Source: an uncultured Oscillospiraceae bacterium
GTDB taxonomy: Bacteria > Bacillota > Clostridia > Oscillospirales > Ruminococcaceae
Length of the DNA: 60,568 bases
Assembly (NCBI GenBank): GCA_910587335.1
Contig: CAJUMG010000006.1
Span: 37,148-97,715 of the forward strand
Direction of reading: 5' to 3'
Shown piece after piece: positions 14,370-22,863 of the stretch (position 1 is the first letter of the stretch; every line of letters starts with the position of its first letter). Made by a program: the position numbers and the translations under genes. The notes under the pieces are model-generated. The model did not search any database. It was given only the letters and a program-made list of their open reading frames with translations, and was not told the origin of the DNA.

Positions 14370-15513
14370 GGATTTTTCCTCTGTTGCACAGCAGCTTCAG
14401 GAACTGGATCGGCAGATTCCCGTTCCCTTCTCCGCGACCGCCGAAGGGATGAAGGCTCGTTTGTCATCATCCGCCGCGCCGGAAAAGCCCCGGACTCCTC
14501 GGAAGCTCATCTGGTCCGCTGCCTCTTTACTACTGGTGGTGGCGACCGGCTGTGTGCTGTGGCCTTCGGCCCAGAAACTTACCTTCTTTGCGACAAACGA
14601 CACCGCCGCACCGGCAGATGGGGAGGCGGAGGTAGCCTATCAGGCAGCAGGGGACGCGCCGGAGGCCTATTCCGAAGAGCGGGCGGCCGCTCCTTTGCAA
14701 GAGGATGGCTTTGCTTTATCGGCTGCTGCACAAGCCCCTGATTCGGCAGATAATCATTCGGTCGATCACACCGTACCCAACGAAAAATCATCACGGTTTT
14801 ATTACCTTGCAGAGGATTACAATCAAATCCGGCTGGCACTTAGCGCCATTTCCCCGCCTGTAAGCGATTCTATATCCCCTGCGCTCAGCGGTCCATACAA
14901 TTCGGTTGCCCCATCCATTGTTTCTGCAACCGAGCGTTCTTACCGATACGCTTTAACCTGTGTTTCGCAGCAAGCTTCCCAGCTGGATATCTATGGTCCA
15001 GACGGTGTGCTGCTGTCTCAAACTCCTATTGATTGCAGCGGTACTGCACTATTTGTCCAGGAACAGACGTTGGTTTTAGCGGGTGAGCATGCTGACGGAA
15101 CCGCATTGCAATTTTTCGATGTCTCCGATCCCTCTAACCCTGTTTTACAGCGCACCCTTGTTCAGCAGGGCGCTTATCTGGGTGCATGGGAAAATGATGG
15201 CGCTTTGTTGGTTAGTTCTATTTACGAATTGGAAAATACAGATAGCTTTATACCTTTTGTTTACGACAGCAATGAAAATCAAGAAAAACCACTGGAGGCA
15301 AACCAAATTCTTTTGTCCGACAACTGTGCTTTTGCTTCCTATGCGGTCGTAACCGCTATTCCGCTGAACCCCAACTCCGATTATCATTCCTTCGCTGTAT
15401 TGGGCGGCGACAGTGTGGATTTTTCCTCCGGTCAGCTGGTGATCTCTACGGCCGGAAATGAAACGGACTTTTCCGTCCAGCAAGAACAGCTGTGGGAGGA
15501 TGTAATGCAATAG
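14347..15513 (+). CDS. Membrane protein with short beta-propeller-like domain, probable anti-sigma factor
   Basis: A 388-residue protein. A cytoplasmic N-terminus of about 50 residues is followed by one transmembrane helix (LIWSAASLLLVVATG), an Ala/Glu-rich linker, and an extracellular region like the Beta_propel family (DVSDPSNPVLQRTL, GAYLGAWENDGALLVSSIY, YAVVTAIPLNP, FAVLGGDSVDFSSGQLVIST). Full members run several hundred residues further, so this one seems to end early in the propeller. It overlaps the ECF sigma gene, which supports an anti-sigma role, but no zinc-binding anti-sigma motif is seen. The ATG at 14347 was chosen because AGAAGGTGA lies seven bases upstream. Confidence 0.65.
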   Translation: MNRQTPAEDFSSVAQQLQELDRQIPVPFSATAEGMKARLSSSAAPEKPRTPRKLIWSAASLLLVVATGCVLWPSAQKLTFFATNDTAAPADGEAEVAYQAAGDAPEAYSEERAAAPLQEDGFALSAAAQAPDSADNHSVDHTVPNEKSSRFYYLAEDYNQIRLALSAISPPVSDSISPALSGPYNSVAPSIVSATERSYRYALTCVSQQASQLDIYGPDGVLLSQTPIDCSGTALFVQEQTLVLAGEHADGTALQFFDVSDPSNPVLQRTLVQQGAYLGAWENDGALLVSSIYELENTDSFIPFVYDSNENQEKPLEANQILLSDNCAFASYAVVTAIPLNPNSDYHSFAVLGGDSVDFSSGQLVISTAGNETDFSVQQEQLWEDVMQ

Positions 15514-15531
15514 TAAAAGGAGGGTTTGTCC

Positions 15532-16044
15532 GTGGTTTTGTTAATCGCCGGTGCCTCCCATACAGGGAAAACCGCTTTTGCACAAAAACTTTTGGAGAAA
15601 TACAGGTGGCCGTATCTTTCCATCGACCATTTGAAAATGGGACTGATTCGAAGCGGCTATACAAATTTAACCCCTTGTGACGACGATCAATTGACCGATT
15701 ATCTCTGGCCAGTGGTCCGGGAAATGGTGAAAACAGCGGTGGAAAACCGGCAGAATCTGATTGTCGAGGGGTGCTATATTCCCTTTGATTGGAAAAAGGA
15801 TTTTGACAAAACCTATCAAAAGGATATTCGTTATCTGTGCTTAATCTTCTCCCGCACCTATATCGAGCAGCATTTTGATGATATCAAAAAATTTGCCAGC
15901 GTCATTGAAGACCGATTGGATGACAATTACTGTACCAAGGAAAACCTTCTGGCTGAAAACCTGATAAATCTGGAGCAATGCCAAAAACACAACTGCGATT
16001 ATCTCTTCATTGAAGATACCTACCCGCAGGAAATTGTATTGTAA
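15532..16044 (+). CDS. P-loop nucleoside/small-molecule kinase-like protein
   Basis: A 170-residue single-domain P-loop protein. Walker A is GASHTGKT near the N-terminus, a DHLKMG segment follows the second strand, and NLIVEGCYIP resembles a Walker B/lid-proximal strand as in zeta-toxin, shikimate or adenylate kinases. The substrate cannot be deduced. The GTG at 15532 was chosen because AAAGGAGGG is correctly spaced; the upstream TTG at 15526 is too close. It follows the anti-sigma-like gene by 18 bases and may share its transcript. No antitoxin-like partner is adjacent, so a toxin role has no support. Confidence 0.7.
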   Translation: MVLLIAGASHTGKTAFAQKLLEKYRWPYLSIDHLKMGLIRSGYTNLTPCDDDQLTDYLWPVVREMVKTAVENRQNLIVEGCYIPFDWKKDFDKTYQKDIRYLCLIFSRTYIEQHFDDIKKFASVIEDRLDDNYCTKENLLAENLINLEQCQKHNCDYLFIEDTYPQEIVL

Positions 16045-16163
16045 TCCTTCTTAAAAAATCAAATATTTTATGTAAAAAGAAAGATGGAATGATTTTCCTG
16101 CTTTCTTTTTTCTTTATTATCATGTATAATAAAGAATAGTCTACATAAAAGGAAGTGCCGGTC

Positions 16164-16775
16164 TTGGATCTAAACGCCTTTACCGCTGGAGTGGAGCCTG
16201 GCGGTCTCACTCATGGCTATGAAATTAAAATATTAGTCTGCTATCTTTTGGACCAAATTGGCGCTGGCATGACTTTTACCCAAATCAGCGATGCGCTGTT
16301 GCATCGCGGTCTGGTCAACTATTTTGAGCTGGCGAACGCACTCAGCGATCTTGCTGAATCAGGGCACCTGACAGCAGAGGATTGTGCCGGTAAGCAGGAG
16401 GATACCAGCTATCACCTGACCGATCTTGGACGCCAGACCTCAGCCACATTTTCCAGCACTCTCCCTGCCTCTGTTCGGGAAAAAGCGGTGAAATCCGCCC
16501 GACATCAGCTGCTGCGGCGCAAGCTGGAATCCTCTAATCATGCTCATATCCGCAAAACAGAGGATGGCTACATTGTTGACATGACCGTCTGCGATATCGG
16601 TTCCAATCTGCTTTCCCTGTCTTTATTTATGCCCACCGAACAGGAAGCGGAGCATGTCCGCCAGCATTTTCTCTCCGATCCTCTTTTGACCTATAAAGGG
16701 GTAATTGCGCTTTTAACCGGTGATTTGCAGACGGTTGGACAGTTGATCCCCACCGAAGACGAAGACTACGAATAA
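16164..16775 (+). CDS. DUF4364 family protein
   Basis: A 203-residue cytoplasmic protein typical of DUF4364, a clostridial family with an N-terminal winged-helix-like region (LTHGYEIKILVCYLLDQIG, LVNYFELANALSDLAESGHL, YHLTDLG) and a C-terminal alpha/beta part. The winged-helix pattern suggests a regulatory role, but none is established. TTG at 16164 has AAAGGAAG spaced correctly; GTG at 16155 is too close to it. A TATAAT at 16125-16130 may be its promoter -10. A terminator follows the stop. Confidence 0.75.
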   Translation: MDLNAFTAGVEPGGLTHGYEIKILVCYLLDQIGAGMTFTQISDALLHRGLVNYFELANALSDLAESGHLTAEDCAGKQEDTSYHLTDLGRQTSATFSSTLPASVREKAVKSARHQLLRRKLESSNHAHIRKTEDGYIVDMTVCDIGSNLLSLSLFMPTEQEAEHVRQHFLSDPLLTYKGVIALLTGDLQTVGQLIPTEDEDYE

Positions 16776-16805
16776 AGAAAATATCCATCCCAAACAATCT
16801 TTAGG

Positions 16806-16834
16806 ATAAGCGGGATAACCGCTTATTTCTTTTT
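16806..16834 (+). terminator. Terminator after the DUF4364 gene
   Basis: A perfect 8-bp stem (ATAAGCGG / CCGCTTAT) with a 5-nt loop followed by TTCTTTTT. Confidence 0.75.
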
Positions 16835-16869
16835 GCCTTTTAAAAAATTTACAAAAAATGGAGGATACT

Positions 16870-18288
16870 ATGGCAAAACAATCTGTCAACGTTTTAACCT
16901 TGGGCAAAACGCCCCTTACTACCATCTTGAAACTTGCCTGGCCGACGATCATCGAACAGATGATGTTTACTGTACTGAATTTCAGCGATACAGCAATGGT
17001 TGGCGCGTTGGGCGCGGTCGCTACTGCGGCGGTGGGAATTACCTCTACCTCGATCTGGCTTAGCGGCAGCGTTATTTCCGCTGTCAGCGTCGGCCTATCC
17101 ATTCAGCTCGCCCAATCAGTAGGCGCAAAAAACTATGACCGCGCGAAAAAAGTCGTTGGCCAATCGTTGTTAACCAGCCTGACCGTCGGCATTTTGCTTG
17201 CTGCTGTCTTTTTTTCGCTCCATTGGCACCTTCCCATCTGGCTGGGTGCAGAAGCTTCTGTCATTCCCCATGCCCAAGCATATCTCCAGGTCATTTCCAT
17301 TTCCCTTCTGTTCAACATGCTCTCTTCTGTTTTTTCCTCTCTTCTTCGCTGCATGGGTGATACCCACACGCCGTTAAAGTACAATTTCACCGCCATTATT
17401 CTGAATATTATCTTCAATTTCCTATTTATCTTCCCTTCGCGAAATATGACGGTATTGGGCTTTACTTTTCCCATGTTTGGATTTGGGTTGGGCGTCTCCG
17501 GCGCTGCATGGGGAACCGCCCTGGCCCTGGCCGCTTCCGCCTTGCTGCTGCTTTTCTCTCTGTGTGACAAGCGCCGGGAAATCTATCTGTCACTGAAAAA
17601 GGAACAGCTGAAGCCGGATAAGGACATTTTGAAAAATATGGTTTTTCTAGGAGTTCCTACCGCTATGGAGCAGTTTATCACTACCTCCGGCCAGGTGGCT
17701 TCTACCCGGATCGTTTCCACCTTGGGGACGGTGGCGGTCGCCGCCAATACACTGGCCGTTTCCGCCGAATCTTTGTCCTATATGCCTGCCTATGGGGTCA
17801 GTGTTGCCACTACAACATTGGTTAGCCAGTCCATTGGCGCGGACAAAAAGGATGATGCTATGAACTTTGGCAAAATCGCCAACCGTTTGGGTTTCTGCGC
17901 CATGATCTTTGTCGGCATCCTTCTGTTTCTGTTGGCCGAACCATTAATTCGCCTGTTCACCCGAGACGAATCGGTCATCCCGCTAGCGGCTGCTATGCTG
18001 CGGATTGTCGCTATCGCTCAGCCGCTGAATGCTTCTTATAGCATTCTTTCTGGTGCGCTGCGGGGCGCCGCCGATGTAAAAAGTCCGTTCTTTATCGGCA
18101 TTTTTGGTATGTGGGCTCTGCGTGTCCCGCTGGCGCTTTTGTTTGTCTTTGTGTTCCATTGGGGTCTGCACGGTTATTGGATTGCCATGATCATTGACAA
18201 TATGACCAAAGGCGCCCTGACCATCTTCCGCTTTAAGCAGGGTAAATGGATGAAAAATACCAGTCTGGGCGGCGCGGTGGAAGGATAG
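16870..18288 (+). CDS. MATE family multidrug/toxin efflux transporter
   Basis: A 472-residue polytopic membrane protein with about 12 transmembrane helices in two related halves, as in Na+- or H+-coupled MATE exporters. Typical features are LAWPTIIEQMMFTVLNFSDT at helix 1 and the repeated GVPTAMEQF... start of the second half near residue 255. The substrate cannot be predicted. The ATG at 16870 lies six bases after GGAGG; the ATG at 16858 overlaps that site. It is flanked by terminators and so is probably transcribed alone. Confidence 0.92.
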   Translation: MAKQSVNVLTLGKTPLTTILKLAWPTIIEQMMFTVLNFSDTAMVGALGAVATAAVGITSTSIWLSGSVISAVSVGLSIQLAQSVGAKNYDRAKKVVGQSLLTSLTVGILLAAVFFSLHWHLPIWLGAEASVIPHAQAYLQVISISLLFNMLSSVFSSLLRCMGDTHTPLKYNFTAIILNIIFNFLFIFPSRNMTVLGFTFPMFGFGLGVSGAAWGTALALAASALLLLFSLCDKRREIYLSLKKEQLKPDKDILKNMVFLGVPTAMEQFITTSGQVASTRIVSTLGTVAVAANTLAVSAESLSYMPAYGVSVATTTLVSQSIGADKKDDAMNFGKIANRLGFCAMIFVGILLFLLAEPLIRLFTRDESVIPLAAAMLRIVAIAQPLNASYSILSGALRGAADVKSPFFIGIFGMWALRVPLALLFVFVFHWGLHGYWIAMIIDNMTKGALTIFRFKQGKWMKNTSLGGAVEG

Positions 18289-18314
18289 TCGTTTCTTCTT
18301 TGTCCATCTTTTAT

Positions 18315-18356
18315 AAAAGGGGTTCGGATTGCAAATTATCCGAATCCCCTTTGCTT
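18315..18356 (+). terminator. Terminator after the MATE gene
   Basis: A long inverted repeat (AAAGGGGTTCGGAT / ATCCGAATCCCCTTT, 8-nt loop) with one bulge, ending in TTGCTTATT. Confidence 0.8.
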
Positions 18357-18422
18357 ATTCTCCCAAAAATTATTCAAACTTCCGTTTTTTCCTCTCTTTT
18401 TTGCCGGATTAGCGCCTGTCTC

Positions 18423-18451
18423 TTGCAATCTAGACGAAAAGCCTCTATAAT
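18423..18451 (+). promoter_or_regulatory. Promoter of the XRE-cupin / acyl-CoA synthetase unit
   Basis: -35 TTGCAA (18423-18428), a 17-bp spacer and -10 TATAAT (18446-18451). Confidence 0.75.
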
Positions 18452-18500
18452 AAAAAGAACTTTTTATACTAAAAAGAAAAAATAGGAAAGGATGTACGAG

Positions 18501-19049
18501 ATGGAACAAATCGCAGAAATCGCCGCCCGAATCCGCGAACTGCGCGAGTCCTGCGGCTTTACACAGGAAGAAATGGCAAAGGAGCTGGGGATTGACGTAG
18601 CCGTACTACGTACCTATGAAGAAAACGGATACAACATTCCCATTAGCGTCATTTACCAAATCGCCAATTTGTGCGGTGTGGACTTTACCGAAATACTCAC
18701 CGGCAACGATCCAAGGCTGGACACCTATCAGGTGGTCAAAAAAGGCGCCGGCCTTTCTGTAGAACGAGTCCCAGGCTACGATTTTGAAGATTTGGCATTT
18801 CGCTTCACCCATAAAATTATGCAGCCCTTGCGGGTTCGCTTGCTTCCCGATGATAAAAAACCCGCTTTGATTACCCACAGCGGTCAGGAATTCAATCTGG
18901 TCCTGGAGGGAAAGGTCAAAGTGCTGTTTGAAGATAAGGAGCTGGTCCTCGAAGAGGGTGACTCCATCTATTTTAATCCCCTGCATCCTCATGGGCAGGT
19001 ATGCGCCGACGATAAGCCCGCCGTATTTTTGACCGTTATCGCGGAGTAA
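18501..19049 (+). CDS. XRE-cupin transcriptional regulator
   Basis: A 182-residue protein with an N-terminal helix-turn-helix (residues 10-62, including GFTQEEMAKELGIDVAVLRTYE) and a C-terminal cupin (about 110-182; HSGQEFNLVLEGKVKVLF and GDSIYFNPLHPHGQ). Such XRE-cupin proteins usually sense a small ligand in the cupin barrel and regulate a neighbouring metabolic gene. The acyl-CoA synthetase starts 34 bases downstream and is the natural target or operon partner. The ATG at 18501 is preferred over 18492 because AGGAAAGGA is spaced for it. Confidence 0.9.
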   Translation: MEQIAEIAARIRELRESCGFTQEEMAKELGIDVAVLRTYEENGYNIPISVIYQIANLCGVDFTEILTGNDPRLDTYQVVKKGAGLSVERVPGYDFEDLAFRFTHKIMQPLRVRLLPDDKKPALITHSGQEFNLVLEGKVKVLFEDKELVLEEGDSIYFNPLHPHGQVCADDKPAVFLTVIAE

Positions 19050-19083
19050 GCTGCCAAAATATAGCAAAAGGAGGATGCAAACC

Positions 19084-20748
19084 ATGCTTTTAGACCGATA
19101 TCTTCCCCGAATCGAATTCGATTCCTATGAAGATTTTAAAGAAAATTACCGTTGTAACGTTCCCGCCGATTTTAATTTCGGTTTCGATATTGTAGACGAA
19201 TGGGCCAGGCAGGAGCCGGAAAAAATGGCGCTGGTCTGGTGCAACGATCACGGTGAGGAAAAACGCTTTACCTTCACCGATATAAGCCGCATGTCCAATC
19301 AGGCGGCCAATTTTTTCCGGGCCCAAGGGGTAAAAAAGGGGACGGTTGTTATGCTGATTCTCCGCCGCCGGTGGGAATATTGGGTCTGTGCCACCGCGCT
19401 GCATAAAATCGGTGCAACCCTGATTCCCGGTTCCTTGCAGCTGACCAAAAAGGATCTGGTTTATCGGGCCAACGCCGCCAAAATTCATATGATCGTCTGT
19501 GTCAACGACGATTTTGTCATTCGCCAGGTTGAGGAAGCAATGACCGAAACGCCCACCCTCACTACCCGGGCCTTGGTCGCCGGAACGCGGGAGGGCTGGC
19601 TGGATTTCTCCAAGGAGCTTGAAAAATACCCGTCGGTATTTGACCGCCCTACCGGGGATGAAGCCCACAGCCTCGGGGATATTATGCTTGTCTATTTCAC
19701 ATCCGGCACCACCGGTATGCCTAAAATGGTACGGCATAACTTTGCCCATCCACTGGGGCATATTGTCACCGCAAAATATTGGCAGCAGGTTCAGGAAAAT
19801 CGTCTGCACATGAGCGTGTCCGACTCCGGCTGGGCAAAATTTGGCTGGGGAAAGATCTATGGCCAGTGGATCTGCGGCGCCGTTATCTTCTGCTATGATA
19901 TGGATAAATTTGTCCCGTTAAAGCTTCTGGAAAAGCTGGAGCACTACAAGGTAACTACCTTCTGCGCACCGCCGACTATGTTTCGTTTTATGCTTCAGGA
20001 GGATGTGACCAAGTTCGATCTGTCCTCTATCCAGCATTGCTGCATCGCCGGAGAGCCGCTAAACCCTGAGGTATTTAAGCAGTGGGAAAAGCTCACCGGA
20101 CTTAAGCTGTACGAGGGATTTGGACAAAGTGAATCGTCGGTGCTGATCGCCAATTTCTCCCCCTGGATCATCCCAAAACCCGGCTCTACCGGAAAGCCTT
20201 CTCCCCTGTATGATATTGACCTGATTAACAGCCAGGGTAAGTCCTGTGAGGACGGCGAAGAGGGAGAGATTGTCGTCCGGCTTAAAGGGCACGACTGGCC
20301 CACGGGTCTTTTCACCGGCTATTATCTGGATGAGGAAATGACCGAAGCAAATCTGGGCGGCGAATGGTATAATACCAAGGATGTTGCCTGGCGGGATAGT
20401 AGTGGCTACTTTTGGTTTGTAGGCCGAAATGATGATGTCATCAAATGTTCCGGCTACAGGATTGGCCCTTTCGAGGTGGAAAGCGCCTTGACCGAGCATC
20501 CTTCGGTAGTGGAATGTGCCGTTACCGCGGCGCCGGATCCGATTCGTGGTCAGGTTGTTAAGGCAACAGTCGTGCTGGCAAAAGGCTATACACCTTCCCC
20601 AGAGCTGACAAAAGAGCTGCAAAACTATGTCAAAAAAGTCACGGCTCCGTATAAATATCCCCGTATAATCGAATATGTAGACGAATTGCCCAAAACGCTG
20701 GGTGGAAAGATTAAGCGGGCGGAAATTCGCCACCGGGATCACCAGTAA
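19084..20748 (+). CDS. AMP-forming acyl-CoA synthetase (medium-chain type)
   Basis: A 554-residue member of the ANL superfamily. The P-loop-like motif YFTSGTTGMPKM, the YEGFGQSESS adenylate motif, WYNTKD and the hinge (FVGRNDDVIKCSGYRIGPFEVE) are present. The catalytic lysine near the end sits in LGGKIKRAEIR. It activates a carboxylic acid to acyl-AMP and then acyl-CoA. The overall pattern is closest to medium-chain or acetate-like synthetases, but the substrate is not determined. The ATG at 19084 follows AAAGGAGG; the ATG at 19075 is within that site. It is paired with the XRE-cupin regulator and ends at a strong terminator. Confidence 0.9.
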   Translation: MLLDRYLPRIEFDSYEDFKENYRCNVPADFNFGFDIVDEWARQEPEKMALVWCNDHGEEKRFTFTDISRMSNQAANFFRAQGVKKGTVVMLILRRRWEYWVCATALHKIGATLIPGSLQLTKKDLVYRANAAKIHMIVCVNDDFVIRQVEEAMTETPTLTTRALVAGTREGWLDFSKELEKYPSVFDRPTGDEAHSLGDIMLVYFTSGTTGMPKMVRHNFAHPLGHIVTAKYWQQVQENRLHMSVSDSGWAKFGWGKIYGQWICGAVIFCYDMDKFVPLKLLEKLEHYKVTTFCAPPTMFRFMLQEDVTKFDLSSIQHCCIAGEPLNPEVFKQWEKLTGLKLYEGFGQSESSVLIANFSPWIIPKPGSTGKPSPLYDIDLINSQGKSCEDGEEGEIVVRLKGHDWPTGLFTGYYLDEEMTEANLGGEWYNTKDVAWRDSSGYFWFVGRNDDVIKCSGYRIGPFEVESALTEHPSVVECAVTAAPDPIRGQVVKATVVLAKGYTPSPELTKELQNYVKKVTAPYKYPRIIEYVDELPKTLGGKIKRAEIRHRDHQ

Positions 20749-20754
20749 TATTTT

Positions 20755-20786
20755 GCCCCATACGTTGCAGTATGGGGCTTTTGTTT
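20755..20786 (+). terminator. Terminator after the acyl-CoA synthetase gene
   Basis: A perfect 9-bp stem (GCCCCATAC / GTATGGGGC), a 6-nt loop and then TTTTGTTTT. Confidence 0.88.
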
Positions 20787-20864
20787 TGGGACATTGTATG
20801 TTATTCTAAGGGAAAGCGTATTTGTCTTATCCAAACGTTTGCCCACTGAAAGGAGATTTTCGCA

Positions 20865-21368
20865 ATGAACAGTATCTTTGTCCGCCGCTCTATTCGGGAA
20901 TACGATTCCCGCCCAGTCGAACCGGAAAAGCTCGACCGAATTCTCCGCGCCGGTATGCAGGCGCCATCCGCCATGAACCGGCAGCCGTGGGAGTTTCTCA
21001 TTGTCACCCGGCCGGATAAAATCCAGGAAATCGCAGCGCTGACTCCCTATGGGAAACCCGCTTCCCGCGCACCGATGGTGTTGGTTCCGTTGGTCAATCT
21101 GTCGGCCGCCGGAGAGAATAACCGGTTTTGGGTGCAGGATCTGTCTGCCTGTGTGCAAAATATCCTTCTTCAAGCGGCTGAAGAGGGTCTGGGCGGCTGT
21201 TGGATGGGTATTTACCCCGACGAAAAACGCACCCAGGCGCTGCATGATGCTTTGGATTTGCCCGACCAGGTCCTTCCCTTCGCCCTCATTTCCGTCGGAT
21301 ATGGGGTACAGGAAAATCGCTTTGTTGACCGCTTTTTGCCAGAAAAGGTTCACTATGAAATCTATTAA
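20865..21368 (+). CDS. Nitroreductase family flavoprotein
   Basis: A 167-residue FMN-dependent NAD(P)H oxidoreductase of the nitroreductase fold. The N-terminal RRSIREYDSRPVE motif contacts FMN phosphate. APSAMNRQPWEFLIV and the GLGGCWMGIYPDEK segment complete the flavin site. Its length is at the short end of the family. Physiological substrates of such enzymes are usually unknown. AAAGGAGA precedes the ATG. It is monocistronic between two terminators. Confidence 0.92.
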   Translation: MNSIFVRRSIREYDSRPVEPEKLDRILRAGMQAPSAMNRQPWEFLIVTRPDKIQEIAALTPYGKPASRAPMVLVPLVNLSAAGENNRFWVQDLSACVQNILLQAAEEGLGGCWMGIYPDEKRTQALHDALDLPDQVLPFALISVGYGVQENRFVDRFLPEKVHYEIY

Positions 21369-21374
21369 AACAAT

Positions 21375-21410
21375 GAGGCCGGGTTCCTTTTAAAAAAGGA
21401 ACCCGGCCTC
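21375..21410. terminator. Strong bidirectional terminator
   Basis: GAGGCCGGGTTCCTTTT pairs perfectly with its inverted copy around a 2-nt loop. It lies between the convergent nitroreductase and glycosyltransferase genes. Confidence 0.9.
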
Positions 21411-21429
21411 TTCTCATATAAAGCGTCTT

Positions 21430-22677
21430 TTACTGTCCGCTTTTTTTCTTTTCCTCTACCATTTTTTGTAACGCATGCCAGTAGTCTTCTGCCTGATGGG
21501 CGATCCCCGCATATTCTTTTACATATCTTTTTCCTTTTTCCCCCATCTCCAATCGCTTTGGCTTTGGCAGGATGTAAAGCTTTGTCAGTGCCTGGGCCAA
21601 TGCCTGCACATCCTTTGGCGGAACAACAGTGCCCCCCTCGGCCGACTCCACTGGGTTTTGGGGGATATTCGCCGCACTGATGACCGGAATGCCGCCAGAC
21701 ATCGCCAGCAAAATTCGGGAGGTATCTGCACCGTAACGGTGCCAACGGTAAGGCGGCAGGCCCACGTAAACACAATCTGCCTCCTGATATAGGTCCATCA
21801 GCTGTTCCGGCTGCACACCGTCCAAAAAGAGTACATTGGTCAATCCCCGTTCTTTCACTTGCCGCTTTAAGCTGGACTTAAAAACGCCGTTTCCTGCCAA
21901 TATGAACAGCATGTCCCGGGGCGCCAACGCCGCCGACTCCACCAAGAATTCTAGCCCCTGATCCCTCTCTATCTCTCCTCCTGCCAGACAAATAAAATAT
22001 CCCTTTTCTCGGTAGCGTCGCACAAAATCTATATGGCGCTGCGGAGGCTTATGCTCTTTGCTGAAAACAGGAGAAAGCGCCTGTGAAGCGGCAGAGAATT
22101 TCGATAGATCAGCGCCTAGCGCCGTCAGGTGCTCTCCGAGCCGCGGATAAACGGACAAAACCTGATCGCTTTTTTTATAAAGCTTTTTTTGTATTCTTTT
22201 AAACCGCCGGATCAGATAATGTCCCGGCGCATATTCTAACACCTCCTGCAGATGCTCCGGATAAATTCTTCGCACATCAAACGCCAAAGGAATATTCAGT
22301 TTTTTGGCGATTTTTTCTGCTGCCCGGCTCCCCAAAAGATGGCGAGAAGACAGCATCACTGCATCCGGCTTCCAATCGCCAATCACCTCCATGTAACGGC
22401 GGATTCCCTTCTCAAATGGCATGGCTCCTCGTAAAATTTTTTTCTCTCGATCGGCGACAACCGGCACTTTGATCCATAAAAATGAACTGCCCTCTTGTTC
22501 ATCAATTCGTCCGATTGCCGCCTTTTCCGGATTTCTTTTTCGTAGATAGGAATAATCTGCTGCTACAATCAGTGACTTTCCGCCGCTTTTCTTCCATTCG
22601 TTTGCCAAATCAAAAGCATGGGTATCCCCACCAAAGAAAGGGGTCCCTGCGTCATAATCAATTATCAAAACTTTCAT
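21430..22677 (-). CDS. Glycosyltransferase family 4 protein
   Basis: A 415-residue GT-B fold enzyme. The N-terminal acceptor domain begins MKVLIIDYDAGTPFFGGDTH. The C-terminal nucleotide-sugar domain contains YFICLAGGEIERDQGLEFLVE, MLFILAGNGVFK and the donor-binding stretch PPYRWHRYGADTSRILLAM followed by GIPVISA. It likely adds a sugar to a cell-surface lipid or polysaccharide. No other polysaccharide genes are adjacent, so the product is not predictable. AGGAGGGGAAAGCT precedes the ATG. Confidence 0.85.
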   Translation of the reverse strand: MKVLIIDYDAGTPFFGGDTHAFDLANEWKKSGGKSLIVAADYSYLRKRNPEKAAIGRIDEQEGSSFLWIKVPVVADREKKILRGAMPFEKGIRRYMEVIGDWKPDAVMLSSRHLLGSRAAEKIAKKLNIPLAFDVRRIYPEHLQEVLEYAPGHYLIRRFKRIQKKLYKKSDQVLSVYPRLGEHLTALGADLSKFSAASQALSPVFSKEHKPPQRHIDFVRRYREKGYFICLAGGEIERDQGLEFLVESAALAPRDMLFILAGNGVFKSSLKRQVKERGLTNVLFLDGVQPEQLMDLYQEADCVYVGLPPYRWHRYGADTSRILLAMSGGIPVISAANIPQNPVESAEGGTVVPPKDVQALAQALTKLYILPKPKRLEMGEKGKRYVKEYAGIAHQAEDYWHALQKMVEEKKKSGQ

Positions 22678-22815
22678 AGCTTTCCCCTCCTGTCCTTTTT
22701 ATACCTGCCTTTATCAACGCTCTGTATACATAAAAGCGCGAATTTCCTTTTTTATTTTTGCCTTCTCTTTTGATCCTATGCAAAAGGACAAGGCTTGACA
22801 GGGAAAAACCGTCAA

Positions 22816-22850
22816 AAAAACCGGAGACTTTGTTTCTAAGCCTCCGGTTT
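22816..22850 (-). terminator. Terminator after the FMN-binding lipoprotein gene
   Basis: On the minus strand, the stem AAACCGGAG / CTCCGGTTT is followed by TTTT. Confidence 0.8.
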
Positions 22851-22863
22851 CTTCTTCTTTCTA

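Noticed and set aside
15532..16044. Zeta-toxin-like toxin gene
   Set aside because: The P-loop kinase fold is shared with many metabolic kinases, and no epsilon-like antitoxin or other small partner gene lies next to it.
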